A stretch of DNA of 64,000 bases. Origin: Mesorhizobium mediterraneum. GTDB taxonomy: Bacteria > Pseudomonadota > Alphaproteobacteria > Rhizobiales > Rhizobiaceae. Location: assembly GCF_002284565.1 (NCBI RefSeq), contig NZ_NPKI01000009.1, positions 95,165-159,164 on the forward strand, in the 5' to 3' direction. The stretch's first letter is position 1. Each line of letters opens with the position of its first letter. Of the stretch, positions 18,086-28,128 are shown in pieces. A program made the position numbers and the translations under genes. The notes under the pieces are model-generated. The model did not search any database. It saw nothing but the letters and a program-made list of their open reading frames with translations, and was not told the origin of the DNA.

Positions 18086-19999
18086 ATGGCCCTTACCAAC
18101 AGTGGTAGTGAGGCAGAACCCGTCGAACAATCAAGCCATTCTAAGGTCGAACAGCACAGCACCAAGGTCCTGATGCTTGGCGCGCTCGGCGTGGTCTACG
18201 GCGATATCGGCACCAGCCCGATCTATGCGCTTCGCGAAGCACTGCATGCTTCGTCCGGCACCGATCCGCGCAGTGCCGTTCTGGGCATTCTGTCGCTGAT
18301 CGTCTGGGCACTGACGATTATCGTGACAATAAAGTATGTCGCTTTCGTGCTTCGGGCGGACAACAAGGGTGAAGGCGGTACCCTGTCGCTTATGGCGCTG
18401 GCCCGGAAAGCTTATCCGGCCGGTTCTGGCATCATTCTTGCCATTGGTCTCTGCGGAGCCGCACTGTTTTTCGGCGACGCGATCATAACGCCGGCCATCT
18501 CGGTGCTTTCAGCAGTGGAAGGGCTGAGCGTCGTGACCCCGGCGTTCGATCCATACGTGGTTCCCATTACACTGGTGATTCTTGCCGTCTTGTTTGCCGT
18601 GCAGCGCTTCGGGACCGGTAGAGTGGCCTCCGTTTTCGGGCCGGTGACGGCGCTCTGGTTTCTGGCGATCGGCATTGCCGGATTGGTGCACATTCACGAC
18701 GATCCGTCGGTGCTTTTGGCAATCAACCCCTACTATGCAGTCGTCTATCTTGCCGAAGCCAAAACGGGCGCATTTCTCACCGTCGGCGCGGTTTTTCTGG
18801 CGGTTACCGGTGCTGAAGCCCTTTACGTCGATCTTGGGCACTTCGGTCGCCGTCCAATCGTGCTAGCCTGGTTCTGGATCGTCTTCCCATGCCTGCTACT
18901 CAGCTATTTTGGGCAAGGCGCGTTCGTTCTTGCTCACGGGGGGGTGCCCGACAATCCGTTTTTCCAGATGCTGCCAGATTGGGCACTGATACCGATGGTC
19001 GGGCTCGCAACAGCGGCGACTGTCATCGCCAGTCAAGCCGTCATCTCCGGGGCGTTTTCGCTGACCCGGCAGGCGGTGCAGCTCAATCTTCTGCCCAGAA
19101 TCGAAGTTCAGCATACTTCCGAGATGCAACTCGGCCAGATTTACATGCCGCGCGTGAATCTCATTCTCGCGCTCGGCGTAATGCTGCTGGTCGTCGGCTT
19201 TGGCAGTTCGAGTTCCCTGGCTTCCGCTTATGGAATTTCGGTGACAGGCGAAATGCTGATGACGACTATTTTGCTATTTGTGGTGATGCGGTGGCAATGG
19301 AAATGGCAGATCGCGCTCGCTGCGGCGCTCGCGCTGCTCTTTGGCACGATAGATACCGGCTTCTTCCTGGCAAATATTGTGAAATTCGTGGAAGGCGGAT
19401 GGGTTTCAATCGCTGTTGCCTGCCTCATGGGGCTGATCATGGGGACCTGGATACGCGGGAGTCACTATCTCTTCGACAAGACGCGCAGGAACGAGATTCC
19501 GCTCGATTTCCTTGCCGGCAATTTGTTGAAGAAGAAACCGCAGCTGGTGTCCGGTACGGCCGTGTTCCTCACCAGCGATCCAGTCAGCGCGCCGACCGCA
19601 CTGATGCACAGCCTGAAGCACTACAAGGTGCTGCACGAACAGAACGTCATCCTGTCGGTGGTCACTGCGCAGCAGCCTCTCGTGCCCGATAGCGATCGGG
19701 TCAAGATGGAAACGATCAACGAGCTGTTCATGCGGGTGACGCTGACCTTCGGCTACATGGAACAGCCCAACATTCCGCGTGCGCTGGCGATCTGCCGCAA
19801 GCAGGGCTGGAAGTTCGACATCATGACGACCTCCTTCTTCCTGTCGCGGCGCTCGCTCAAGGCATCACCCAATTCCGGCATGCCGGTATGGCAGGACAAG
19901 CTGTTCATCGGGTTGGCGCGCACGGCAGCGGATGCGACCGAGTACTTCCAGATCCCGACCGGACGTGTGGTTGAGATCGGAACGCAGGTGGCTATCTAG
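18086..19999 (+). CDS. kup: Low-affinity potassium transporter Kup
   Basis: 637 aa from the ATG at 18086 (in-frame GTG/TTG codons at 18077 and 18080 are weaker). The signature [22 protein letters not shown] starts near residue 30. About twelve membrane segments follow, then a cytoplasmic C-terminal domain from about residue 470. KUP/HAK proteins import K+ with protons. An imperfect but strong hairpin terminator follows 3 bp after the stop. Rhizobia often carry more than one kup copy; whether this one is the sole copy cannot be told from this window. Confidence 0.95.
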   Translation: MALTNSGSEAEPVEQSSHSKVEQHSTKVLMLGALGVVYGDIGTSPIYALREALHASSGTDPRSAVLGILSLIVWALTIIVTIKYVAFVLRADNKGEGGTLSLMALARKAYPAGSGIILAIGLCGAALFFGDAIITPAISVLSAVEGLSVVTPAFDPYVVPITLVILAVLFAVQRFGTGRVASVFGPVTALWFLAIGIAGLVHIHDDPSVLLAINPYYAVVYLAEAKTGAFLTVGAVFLAVTGAEALYVDLGHFGRRPIVLAWFWIVFPCLLLSYFGQGAFVLAHGGVPDNPFFQMLPDWALIPMVGLATAATVIASQAVISGAFSLTRQAVQLNLLPRIEVQHTSEMQLGQIYMPRVNLILALGVMLLVVGFGSSSSLASAYGISVTGEMLMTTILLFVVMRWQWKWQIALAAALALLFGTIDTGFFLANIVKFVEGGWVSIAVACLMGLIMGTWIRGSHYLFDKTRRNEIPLDFLAGNLLKKKPQLVSGTAVFLTSDPVSAPTALMHSLKHYKVLHEQNVILSVVTAQQPLVPDSDRVKMETINELFMRVTLTFGYMEQPNIPRALAICRKQGWKFDIMTTSFFLSRRSLKASPNSGMPVWQDKLFIGLARTAADATEYFQIPTGRVVEIGTQVAI

Positions 20000-20002
20000 T
20001 CG

Positions 20003-20035
20003 AAAGGCCGTGCCCTGTCGAAGGGCACGGCCTTT
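20003..20035. terminator. Bidirectional terminator between kup and the QorB-like gene
   Basis: Perfect 14-bp stem AAAGGCCGTGCCCT/AGGGCACGGCCTTT with a GTCGA loop. It lies between two convergent genes, and A/T-flanked ends on both sides let it serve both strands. Confidence 0.85.
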
Positions 20036-20051
20036 GTCGCAACCTCCGCGG

Positions 20052-20945
20052 TCAGCCAGCCAAAGCTGCCTTGTTCGCCTCGATGAAATTTTTCAGCGAT
20101 TGCGGCTTTTTGCCTGAAAGCGTCTCGACCGCGTCGGTCACCATGGCGATCCGACCGGAGCGCGTGTTGGTGTCGAAGGAAGTGATGATGGGGGCGAAGC
20201 CTTCGGGAACGCCTGCCGCCTTCAGCCCTTCGGTGAGCGCTTCGTCCGAAAGCTGGACAACCTCGAGGGGCTTGCCGGTGACGTCGGTCACCAGGGCTGC
20301 GATCTCGGCGACCGTATAGGCCTGCGGGCCGGTCAGCGTGTACGTCGTGCTTTCGGTCGCGCCGGAAGCGAGGCCGGCGGCGATCGCCGCGGCCATGTCG
20401 TCGCGAGCGCCATGGGCGATGCGGCCGTCGGCCGCCGATGTGTACCACTGCCCTGAGGCAATAGCGTGTGGCAGCGACATGAACAGGTTCTCCTGATACC
20501 AGCCGTTGCGGAAGATCGTGTAGGGGATGCCGCTCGCCTTGATCGCCTGCTCGGTGCCGTAGTGATCGCCCGCAAACAGCACCGGCGATCCCGGCTCCGG
20601 GTTGGGCATCGAGGTGTAGAGCAGATGCGAAACGCCGGCCTGCTTGGCTGCGGTGACTGCGTTCTGATGCTGCTTCAGCCGCTTGCCGTGAAGCAGGTCG
20701 ATTTCGCCGGTCGAGATGATCAGAACCCTGTCGGCGCCCTTGAATGCGCTGGCCAGCGACGCCGTGTCGTCGAAGTTGGCGGCTCTGATGGCGACGCCAC
20801 GCGCCGCCAGCTCGGCGAGATTTTCCGGGTTGCGTGTGGTGGCGATGATGCGTGCGGGCGGGACCTTGAGCGTATCCAGCAGATGACGGATGACGCCGCG
20901 GCCGAGCTGGCCGGAGGCGCCGGTGACGAGAAGGGTTTCGGTCAT
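20052..20945 (-). CDS. NmrA/QorB-like NAD(P)-dependent oxidoreductase
   Basis: 297 aa. The Rossmann nucleotide site LLVTGASGQLGRGVIRHLL is at residues 5-23, followed by ATTRNPENLAELAARGVAIR and HLLYTSMPNPEPGSP, then AGDHYGTEQAIKASGIPYT. This matches the atypical short-chain reductase group that includes E. coli QorB (quinone reductase 2) and NmrA-like sensors. It is divergent from a HxlR-family regulator (start 136 bp away), the common arrangement in which the regulator controls the reductase in response to quinones or electrophiles. Confidence 0.88.
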   Translation of the reverse strand: MTETLLVTGASGQLGRGVIRHLLDTLKVPPARIIATTRNPENLAELAARGVAIRAANFDDTASLASAFKGADRVLIISTGEIDLLHGKRLKQHQNAVTAAKQAGVSHLLYTSMPNPEPGSPVLFAGDHYGTEQAIKASGIPYTIFRNGWYQENLFMSLPHAIASGQWYTSAADGRIAHGARDDMAAAIAAGLASGATESTTYTLTGPQAYTVAEIAALVTDVTGKPLEVVQLSDEALTEGLKAAGVPEGFAPIITSFDTNTRSGRIAMVTDAVETLSGKKPQSLKNFIEANKAALAG

Positions 20946-21081
20946 GGGAAGTCCTGTCGTTGCGCCGGAGCGGCGGGTGCTTGTATAAGTCTCAAAAAGA
21001 GACCAGCACTAAAATAGGAATTGACCGACCCTCGTAAAGAAGGCAGTTTTGCGGGAGGTAGGCAGGCGCAGGGAACCAGCG

Positions 21082-21492
21082 ATGGACAGCAAGATCGTCA
21101 GTCTGAGATCGAAACTCGAGATCTATAAAGCGGGCAGCGGCGGGGGCAACATTGCGGACTGTCCCGTTCGCGATGTGATCCAGGGCATCAGCAACAAATG
21201 GAGTTCGCTGCTGATGATGGCGCTGGCGGAGAAGCCGTACCGGTTCGGCGAATTGCGGCGGCTGGTGCCTGACATTTCACAGCGCATGCTCACCCAGACG
21301 CTGCACGATTTGCAGCGCGACGGCTACGTCCATCGCGAGGTATTCCCGACCAAGCCGCCGAGCGTCGAATACAGTCTGACCGATCTCGGACGCTCGATGT
21401 TCGGGCCGCTGCACCAGCTGCTCCAGTGGGCCGAGCTCAATCATGGCGCTGTGCGCGCCGCGCGGAACGCCTTCGACGCTACCGAGGCCTAA
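21082..21492 (+). CDS. HxlR-family transcriptional regulator
   Basis: 136 aa from the ATG at 21082; the frame opens at 21049 with a non-conserved lead. The winged helix contains [20 protein letters not shown] (residues about 26-45), then [20 protein letters not shown] and [20 protein letters not shown]. The Cys at the front of the domain is the residue that senses electrophiles in several HxlR/YodB proteins. It is divergent from the QorB-like reductase, its likely target. The last codons run into a decayed monooxygenase fragment, so the native C-terminus may have been altered. Confidence 0.9.
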   Translation: MDSKIVSLRSKLEIYKAGSGGGNIADCPVRDVIQGISNKWSSLLMMALAEKPYRFGELRRLVPDISQRMLTQTLHDLQRDGYVHREVFPTKPPSVEYSLTDLGRSMFGPLHQLLQWAELNHGAVRAARNAFDATEA

Positions 21493-21728
21493 CCCAGGCG
21501 CGGCGGTGGCACGCGCGGGTATTTCAGGCGCTGTCGCTGATGCTGACGCCGTTCTACCAGTCGGATTCGACCGTGATGCCGTTCGTCCGCGACAGGCTGG
21601 TGGCGTCAGTGGCAAAAATCCCGCCGGCGCCAAACATCCTTGCCTCGATGGTGGCTGGAACCGTGGTCGATCCGTTCAGGCGGATCGGGATCAAAAAAGC
21701 GCATTGGCCGCCTCGTTGCGGCGGATGA
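21490..21728 (+). pseudogene. 3' remnant of a FAD-dependent monooxygenase gene
   Basis: In the frame ending at the stop at 21728 the translation reads RRWHARVFQALSLMLTPFYQ, then a D/S-rich VMPFVRDRLVASVAKIPPAP, then LASMVAGTVVDPF. This resembles the C-terminus of UbiH/PHBH-like FAD monooxygenases (FYQSDS, VRDRL and MVAGT are recurrent there). No FAD-binding N-terminal part exists upstream: the HxlR regulator occupies that space. It therefore looks like the surviving tail of a deleted gene, whose last codons overlap the end of the convergent glutathione transferase gene. Confidence 0.6.
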
Positions 21729-22452
21729 TGGTCGAAAAATGTGAACCCCTCGCTTGCAGGAATGCATGAAGGCGCTGTGGATAATCCGGGGTGACAGCGT
21801 TCTTCACCGCTTTGCGTTCGTGCAATCCCTTCCGCCAGGCCTCGACAAGCGGCTTTCCGCTCAGGATGCCGAAATCGCCGATCCGATCGAAGGCGTCGAA
21901 ATAGCGGAAGATTGGTCCATAGACGGTATCGACCAATGAAAAGCGCTCGCCGGCGAACCATGGTCCAGCTCGGCCAGTCGCCAGTTCCGCTTCGAGACGA
22001 CCAAACATTGCCGACAGACCTTCGCTTTCGGCAAGGAAGGCGGCCTCGCTCGGTGCGGAATAGAAACGACCAATTGCGTTGAGGATGGCCGAGCCGAACT
22101 CGATCCAGGCGCGATGCCGGGCGCGGGCCAGCGGGTCGGCAGGGTGGAGTGGGTTGCCCTGCGTTTCTTCAAGGAATTCGAGGATGACCGCCGATTCGAA
22201 AATCACCGTTTCCTCGCCATTCCGCTGCACGCGCAGCAGCGGCACCTTGCCGAGCGGCGATATCGCCTTGAACCAGGCCGGCTTGTTGGCAAGATCGATG
22301 GTGAGGCGTTCGAACGGCACGCCCTTTTCGGCGAGCGAGATCGCCGCGCGCTGCACATAGGGACAAAGGTGGTGGCTGACGAGAACGAGCTTGTCGGTCA
22401 CCAGGCTGCCCGTCTCCGGGATGTCGGCGATCTTGCAGATTTCATGTTTCAT
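21691..22452 (-). CDS. Glutathione S-transferase family protein
   Basis: 253 aa from the ATG at 22452, preceded by a GGAGG ribosome-binding site. The thioredoxin-like N-terminal domain has HHLCPYVQRAAISLAEKGVP near residue 25 and PLGKVPLL near residue 65, then an all-helical C-terminal domain. Cysteine in the CPYV motif suggests an omega- or beta-like catalytic Cys rather than Tyr/Ser. The likely role is detoxification of electrophiles. It is divergent from a MarR-family regulator, with three palindromic operators between them. Confidence 0.9.
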   Translation of the reverse strand: MKHEICKIADIPETGSLVTDKLVLVSHHLCPYVQRAAISLAEKGVPFERLTIDLANKPAWFKAISPLGKVPLLRVQRNGEETVIFESAVILEFLEETQGNPLHPADPLARARHRAWIEFGSAILNAIGRFYSAPSEAAFLAESEGLSAMFGRLEAELATGRAGPWFAGERFSLVDTVYGPIFRYFDAFDRIGDFGILSGKPLVEAWRKGLHERKAVKNAVTPDYPQRLHAFLQARGSHFSTIIRRNEAANALF

Positions 22453-22470
22453 GGTAGCACCTCCGTTATC

Positions 22471-22531
22471 AATGCAGTTGCATCTATATAGATGCATTTG
22501 CATCTACTGGCAAGCTTGATGCAGTTGCATC
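22471..22531. promoter_or_regulatory. Three MarR-type operator palindromes
   Basis: Three near-identical 14-mers sit between the divergent GST and MarR genes: AATGCAGTTGCATC (22471-22484), GATGCATTTGCATC (22491-22504) and GATGCAGTTGCATC (22518-22531). Each has TGCA-centred dyad symmetry, with start spacings of 20 and 27 bp. The sequences are seen directly; binding by the adjacent MarR protein is inferred. Confidence 0.8.
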
Positions 22532-22550
22532 TATCGCCTATGCTGCAATC

Positions 22551-23009
22551 ATGACGGAGAAAACCAATCCTTCGCCCGCGGTCATCAAGGCCTGGGCGCG
22601 CCTGATGCGCGTTTCGCGCCAGCTGGTGGAAAGAGCCGAAGACGCGCTGAAGGACAGCAGCTTACCGCCGCTTGCCTGGTACGACGTGCTGCATGAGCTT
22701 GCCGAAGCAGGTGAGGGCGGGTTGCGGCCATTCCAGCTGATCGAGCGCACACTGTTTGCGCAATACAACATCTCCCGGCTGCTGGCGCGGCTCGAAGCGG
22801 ACGGGCTGGTCGAGAAGCTCAGGGTTGCCGATGACGGGCGAGGACAGACTATCCGCATTACGGGCAAGGGGCGCGAGACGCGCCGCCGCATGTGGGCCGT
22901 CTACGGACGATCGATCGTGGAGCTGGTCGGTGCCAGGCTTTCCAACGATGACCTGGAAACCTTGTCGGCTCTGCTTGGGCGGCTGCGCTATCCAGCCGCC
23001 CTGGAGTGA
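22551..23009 (+). CDS. MarR-family transcriptional regulator
   Basis: 152 aa. The winged-helix core contains LPPLAWYDVLHELAEAGEGG, QYNISRLLARLEADGLVEKL and the wing VADDGRGQTIRITGKGRETR. The start lies only 19 bp from the third operator, so the promoter must overlap the operators and the protein probably represses itself as well as the divergent GST gene. The ligand is likely a phenolic or electrophilic compound, which is inference from the family and the neighbour. Its 3' end is 19 bp from the end of the convergent DUF1772 gene. Confidence 0.9.
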   Translation: MTEKTNPSPAVIKAWARLMRVSRQLVERAEDALKDSSLPPLAWYDVLHELAEAGEGGLRPFQLIERTLFAQYNISRLLARLEADGLVEKLRVADDGRGQTIRITGKGRETRRRMWAVYGRSIVELVGARLSNDDLETLSALLGRLRYPAALE

Positions 23010-23028
23010 TGTGGCCGTTGGCGCGACC

Positions 23029-23457
23029 TCAGATACTGCCCCAGAGGAATGCCAGTGCCGCCAGCACGCCAAGCATGACGCGAACCAGATGCAGATTGCC
23101 CCATTTGATGATCAATTCCCTGGCCCGCGGATCGGCGGCAGCCGCGTCCATCGCCTCCAGCAATCGGTTTGTCGGCATCATTGCGATCAGCGTCCATGGC
23201 CAGGGTAGGATGATCAGCACCGCCCCGACCAGATAGGCGAGACTGCCGGTCTGCCACCAAGCAACGACACCAAGAACACAGGCGACCACGGCGATCGACG
23301 CCTGCATTGCGGCGCCGCGCTTGTAGGAAGGCTGCCATTCCTGCAGCAACGCCCGGTCATCGAGGCGAAGCCGCGCCGGCTGCTCGGCGACGCTGACATA
23401 GATGGCGGCGCCGGCGAAAGCGGCGGTAACGGTCAAGGCGAGCAGGCCGATGAGCAT
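23029..23457 (-). CDS. DUF1772 (anthrone-oxygenase-like) membrane protein
   Basis: 142 aa from the ATG at 23457, which has a GGAGGG ribosome-binding site. Four hydrophobic segments begin with MLIGLLALTVTAAFAGAAIY, and the conserved middle includes QEWQPSYKRGAAMQAS and WPWTLIAMMPTNRLLEAMD. This matches DUF1772, a family of small integral membrane proteins related to fungal anthrone oxygenases. Enzymatic role unknown in bacteria. It is divergent from a TetR regulator, the common pairing. A 413-aa open frame covering this region is mostly antisense to the TetR gene and was not used. Confidence 0.85.
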   Translation of the reverse strand: MLIGLLALTVTAAFAGAAIYVSVAEQPARLRLDDRALLQEWQPSYKRGAAMQASIAVVACVLGVVAWWQTGSLAYLVGAVLIILPWPWTLIAMMPTNRLLEAMDAAAADPRARELIIKWGNLHLVRVMLGVLAALAFLWGSI

Positions 23458-23592
23458 CTTCCCTCCGTGATACGCCGTTCTCCGTAAGGGCTGTCCTTTT
23501 TGGACGGCGTCAAAATGGAGATAGGGGCTTGCACCGGCTCGGACAATACGCCATAGAAGTGCCGAACCGTAACGTACGGTACTGGCCTCTGA

Positions 23593-24276
23593 GTGAATGC
23601 CGCCGTCTTCGAGCAGGAAAAGAGTTTGTTGCAGGCAAGCGCCGACATCGACACCAGCGAAGCGCTGACGGAGCGGCAGAAAGCTGTGCTCGACGCTGCC
23701 CTTCGCCTGCTGGTCGAGGAGGGCGATCAGTTGACCATGACCGCCGTGGCGCGGCGGGCGAGCTGTTCCAAGGAAACGCTCTACAAATGGTTCGGCGATC
23801 GCGACGGGCTTTTGACTGCAACGGTGCAATGGCAGGCCTCCAAGGTGCGCGTGGTCCCGGTCGACCGCAAGGGGCTCGACCTTGTCTCGCTGACGGCGAG
23901 CCTCGGGCGCTTCGCTTCTGACTGGCTCAAGGTGATTTCGAGCGACACCTCGATCGCGCTCAACCGCGTCGCGGTCAGTCACGCCGGATCCGGCAAGGAC
24001 GATCTCGGCGCCATCGTGCTGGAGAACGGCCGCTTCGCGCTGGCCAGGCGCCTGAAGCCGGTGCTGGAAGCTGGCCAGCAGGCCGGGCTTCTTGAGTTCT
24101 CGGATGCCGAAGCGGCATTCCGCACCTTTTTCGGGCTGGTCGCCCGTGACGTGCAGATTCGCCTTCTGCTCGGCGACCGGCTGGAAATGACTGATGCGGC
24201 GATCGGCAGCGATGCCGTCCGGGCGACGCAGCAGTTTCTCGCTCTCTACGGAGCAAAAACCGGGCCGCAAGGCCCC

Positions 24277-24279
<3 letters not shown>
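23593..24279 (+). CDS. TetR/AcrR-family transcriptional regulator
   Basis: 228 aa from a GTG at 23593; the preceding ribosome-binding site is weak. The N-terminal HTH lies at about residues 28-72: RQKAVLDAALRLLVEEGDQL, TMTAVARRASCSKETLYKWF, then GDRDGLLTA. The C-terminal ligand domain resembles the AefR-like subgroup. It is divergent from the DUF1772 gene, its probable target. Its stop codon TAG is the first triplet of a RIME-like palindrome, so the repeat forms its 3' end and may act as terminator. Confidence 0.88.
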
Positions 24280-25535
<1,256 letters not shown>

Positions 25536-25561
25536 TTCGCAATTTTATCAATGCGCAAGGA

Positions 25562-25593
25562 AAAGCCGGCGGAGCGCTCCGCCGGCTTTTTTT
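25562..25593 (+). terminator. Intrinsic terminator downstream of ilvC
   Basis: Perfect palindromic stem AAAGCCGGCGGAGC/GCTCCGCCGGCTTT followed by a run of T residues to 25593. It lies beyond the duplicated ilvC tail and also faces the convergent PilZ gene. Confidence 0.9.
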
Positions 25594-25647
25594 GTACCGT
25601 GGTTCTGTTGGTCCGGATGCGAGTTTCGGGTTCGCCACCGCAAGCAA

Positions 25648-25932
25648 TCAGCCGTAGTGCCAGTGAGGCTTTGGCGCGGTGCCGGTGAACATGACGCCGA
25701 TGCGGTCCTCGCGACGCCAGCGGACCGCTGCCTTGTAGGCGATGCCGTCGGTCGGCACATAGAGCAGGAACTCGTCGGGCACGCGAGCGTCGATCGAGAC
25801 CTTCAGTTCGGCGCCGCCGGCATGCATGTTGCGCACCGTGCATGTGACCTCGGAATTGGTCACGCCGGTCAGGATCGTCGCGCCCTTGAAGACGCGCTGC
25901 CTGCGTTGATCCCTGTGTTCGTCTTCAGCCAT
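25648..25932 (-). CDS. PilZ-domain protein
   Basis: 94 aa from the ATG at 25932 (an in-frame ATG at 25962 is possible). The N-terminal RDQRRQRVFKGATI carries the RxxxR-like arginines, and the DxSxxG-equivalent region reads CTVRNMHAGGAELKVSID. The latter is only partly canonical, so c-di-GMP binding is uncertain. The C-terminal VRWRREDRIGVMFTG completes the barrel. It is a single-domain PilZ, monocistronic and convergent with ilvC. Its function is probably c-di-GMP-responsive regulation of motility or surface properties, which is inference. Confidence 0.78.
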   Translation of the reverse strand: MAEDEHRDQRRQRVFKGATILTGVTNSEVTCTVRNMHAGGAELKVSIDARVPDEFLLYVPTDGIAYKAAVRWRREDRIGVMFTGTAPKPHWHYG

Positions 25933-26091
25933 CGCGCGCCCAATCCCCGGCGATCGTCGCATTTCATGTGGTGCGATCGGCAAGATAATTAGGCCTGCCT
26001 GATAAACATAGCGTTATCGTCGGCGGCGAAAACGATTTCGCGGTGTCCCGGCCGGACAGAGAATAGTTCAGGAGAAGATGGGGCAGATGAA

Positions 26092-26117
26092 ACGGCGCCG
26101 CGAGGGGACGGCGCCGT
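26092..26117 (-). terminator. Probable terminator of the BA14K gene
   Basis: Stem ACGGCGCCG/CGGCGCCGT with an eight-base loop, 19 bp downstream of the BA14K stop on the minus strand and followed by TTTCATC. The T tract is short, so strength is uncertain. Confidence 0.5.
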
Positions 26118-26135
26118 CCGGAATGCATCAGTCGA

Positions 26136-26699
26136 TCAGCTGTAGGGCGACCAGCACTGCTGGCGTGGACCGCCATAGGGCTGGAATGTGTTGTCCCAGG
26201 CGCGATACGAGCGGTACCGATTATAGCACCACCGGACGTGAGCGCTCGACCCTGCACGATAATAGCGGCGCGGTGGCGGCGCATCGTAATAGTTGTAGTT
26301 GCTGTACATGCTGCCAAGGCCGAGCCCGAGGCCGAGGCCGAGAATCGCGGCGCCCGCGCCATCATCGTAGTAGCGGCCGCGGTAATGGCGGCGATGATGA
26401 CGCCAACGCCAGTCGTCTCCGCGATTCCAGTGCCTACGGTGCCAGTTACCGCGGTCCCAATTGCCCGACCTTGAAAATCGGCGGCCGTCATGGCGACGCC
26501 ATTGCCAGTTGTTGAAGCGTCGGTCGTTGCCGCCAGCCCAGCTATCGCGGACAGGCGTGATTGTCGGTGCAACGGTGCTGGCGGGCACCGAAAATTCGGG
26601 TTGCATGATCGGGCCGGCGGCGGACGGCGCGGTGATGCCGGAGATGAGACCGAGGGCTATCAGCCCTGATTTGACCGTCGAAGAAAAGAGCGAGTTCAT
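26136..26699 (-). CDS. BA14K-family exported protein
   Basis: 187 aa from the ATG at 26699, with a GGAGAG site upstream. A signal peptide ([17 protein letters not shown]) leads into a long low-complexity stretch rich in Arg, Trp, His, Asn and Asp (about residues 55-115) and a glycine run [15 protein letters not shown]. The C-terminus holds the BA14K signature [20 protein letters not shown], then [13 protein letters not shown]. The family was first described as Brucella immunoreactive, lectin-like proteins. Location is periplasmic or envelope, possibly sugar binding. Monocistronic. Confidence 0.85.
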   Translation of the reverse strand: MNSLFSSTVKSGLIALGLISGITAPSAAGPIMQPEFSVPASTVAPTITPVRDSWAGGNDRRFNNWQWRRHDGRRFSRSGNWDRGNWHRRHWNRGDDWRWRHHRRHYRGRYYDDGAGAAILGLGLGLGLGSMYSNYNYYDAPPPRRYYRAGSSAHVRWCYNRYRSYRAWDNTFQPYGGPRQQCWSPYS

Positions 26700-26864
26700 T
26701 GCACTCTCCAAGAGATTTCAGGCCCCACGCCCAGAATACCCCGGGGAAGAACATCATTCATGGAACTTCGCGCCTGAACGGAGGATGAACGGAAGGTTCC
26801 GTCAACCATAGCGGGCAGGGCAGGCCCTTGTTTTCGGGCGCGCTTGCGGGCAAAGGTCACCGCC

Positions 26865-27977
26865 ATGTCGCTGCGCCTTGCCACCTTCAATGTCGAAAAC
26901 CTGATGAACAGGTTTGATTTTTCCGGATACCGCAACCAGCTCAACGAAGATCGCACGCTGGCGCTCTTCGACATTCAGAGCGAGGCCGAATACAAGATGC
27001 TGGAGCAGGCGCGGGCGATCGCGCAATCCGACGATACGCGCCAGTTGACGGCGCTGGCCATCGCGGCCACCCGCGCCGACATCATCTGCATGCAGGAAGT
27101 CGATAACATCGAGGCACTGAAGGCATTCGAATACGGCTATCTGTTCAAGATGGTCGGGCACGGCTACCGGCAGAAATACACCACCGCCGGCAACGATTCG
27201 CGCGGCATCGACGTCGCCGTGATGATGCGCAACGAGACCGCGCAAGGCCAGCCGATCGAATTCGTGCGCATGACAAGCCACGCCTATGTCACGTTCGAGC
27301 AGTTCGGCTTGCACACGCCTGAACTGGCGGCGCTTGGGCATCAGGCCAATCAGCGCATCTTCCGGCGCGACTGCCTGGAAATCGACCTGAAGGTAGGCGG
27401 CGTGCCGCTGACGCTTTATCTCGTGCACTTCAAGTCGATGGGTTCGCCCCGCAACGGTCTTGACGGGCGCGAGGCGACGATGCCGCTGCGCATTGCCGAG
27501 GCGCAAGCGGTGCGCCGGATCATCGAGGAGCGTTTCGGTGGGGATCATGCGGCCGACAAGCGCTGGGCGATCTGCGGCGACATGAACGACTATCGGCAGC
27601 GCGTAAAGGTCTCCGGCGACGCCTTTGACGGCTACCGCTTCGAGGTGGTCAACGAGAGCCAGTCCTGCCTCAACGTGCTCACCGCCGGCGGCTTTTGCGA
27701 AAACGCGGTCGAGCGGCGGCCGGAGATGGATCGCTGGACCTTCTACCACACGCGCGGGCCTGAGGAGCGGCATCTGTGCCAGCTCGACTACATCCTGTTA
27801 TCGAAGGGCCTGGCCGGCAAGAACACGACAGCCGTTCCCGACATCATCCGCAACGGCCAGCCTTGGCGCACGATTTTTCCGGCGGGCCAGGAGGTGGACC
27901 GCTTTCCGCGTGCCGGCTGGGACCGGCCGAAGGCGTCCGACCACTGTCCGGTGGCGATCACCCTGGACATGGCCTGA
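26865..27977 (+). CDS. Endonuclease/exonuclease/phosphatase (EEP) family protein
   Basis: 370 aa from the ATG at 26865. EEP motifs in order: MSLRLATFNVENLMNRFDFS at the start, IICMQEVDNIEALKAFEYGY (catalytic Glu) near residue 85, VHFKSMGSPRNGLDGREAT near residue 193, ICGDMNDYR (Asp/Asn pair) near residue 238, LDYILLS near residue 307, and the terminal KASDHCPVAITLDM (Asp/His pair). All metal-dependent catalytic positions are present. The substrate could be DNA, RNA or a phosphoester; there is no signal peptide. It ends beside a hairpin repeat and is followed by a Nudix gene. Confidence 0.88.
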   Translation: MSLRLATFNVENLMNRFDFSGYRNQLNEDRTLALFDIQSEAEYKMLEQARAIAQSDDTRQLTALAIAATRADIICMQEVDNIEALKAFEYGYLFKMVGHGYRQKYTTAGNDSRGIDVAVMMRNETAQGQPIEFVRMTSHAYVTFEQFGLHTPELAALGHQANQRIFRRDCLEIDLKVGGVPLTLYLVHFKSMGSPRNGLDGREATMPLRIAEAQAVRRIIEERFGGDHAADKRWAICGDMNDYRQRVKVSGDAFDGYRFEVVNESQSCLNVLTAGGFCENAVERRPEMDRWTFYHTRGPEERHLCQLDYILLSKGLAGKNTTAVPDIIRNGQPWRTIFPAGQEVDRFPRAGWDRPKASDHCPVAITLDMA

Positions 27978-28124
27978 GGTGTGTTGATATTCAGGTGATG
28001 CCGGCCTGCAAACGGCGGCTTCCTGCGCTTCTGGTGCTCACGTACCCAAAAGTACGCTCCGCTCCGGTTCTCGGAAATCACCATTTTCGGCTCGGCCTGA
28101 CCTGAATCTCAACACACCTCAGAG
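27976..28124. repeat. Long hairpin intergenic repeat, copy B
   Basis: The outer arms TGAGGTGTGTTGATATTCAG and the inverse of CTGAATCTCAACACACCTCA pair over about 30 bp. The interior holds CTGCGCTTC, GGTGCTCACG, an apical stem CGTAC/GTACG (loop CCAAAA) and CGCTCCGCTCCGGTTCTCG. The interior matches copy A at 10-154 while the arms do not. The left arm begins at the EEP stop codon (TGA 27975-27977). Confidence 0.85.
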
Positions 28125-28128
28125 TAAG

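Noticed and set aside
23029..24270. 413-aa open frame on the minus strand
   Set aside because: Only the last third (from 23457) is a real DUF1772 protein; the rest is antisense to the TetR gene.
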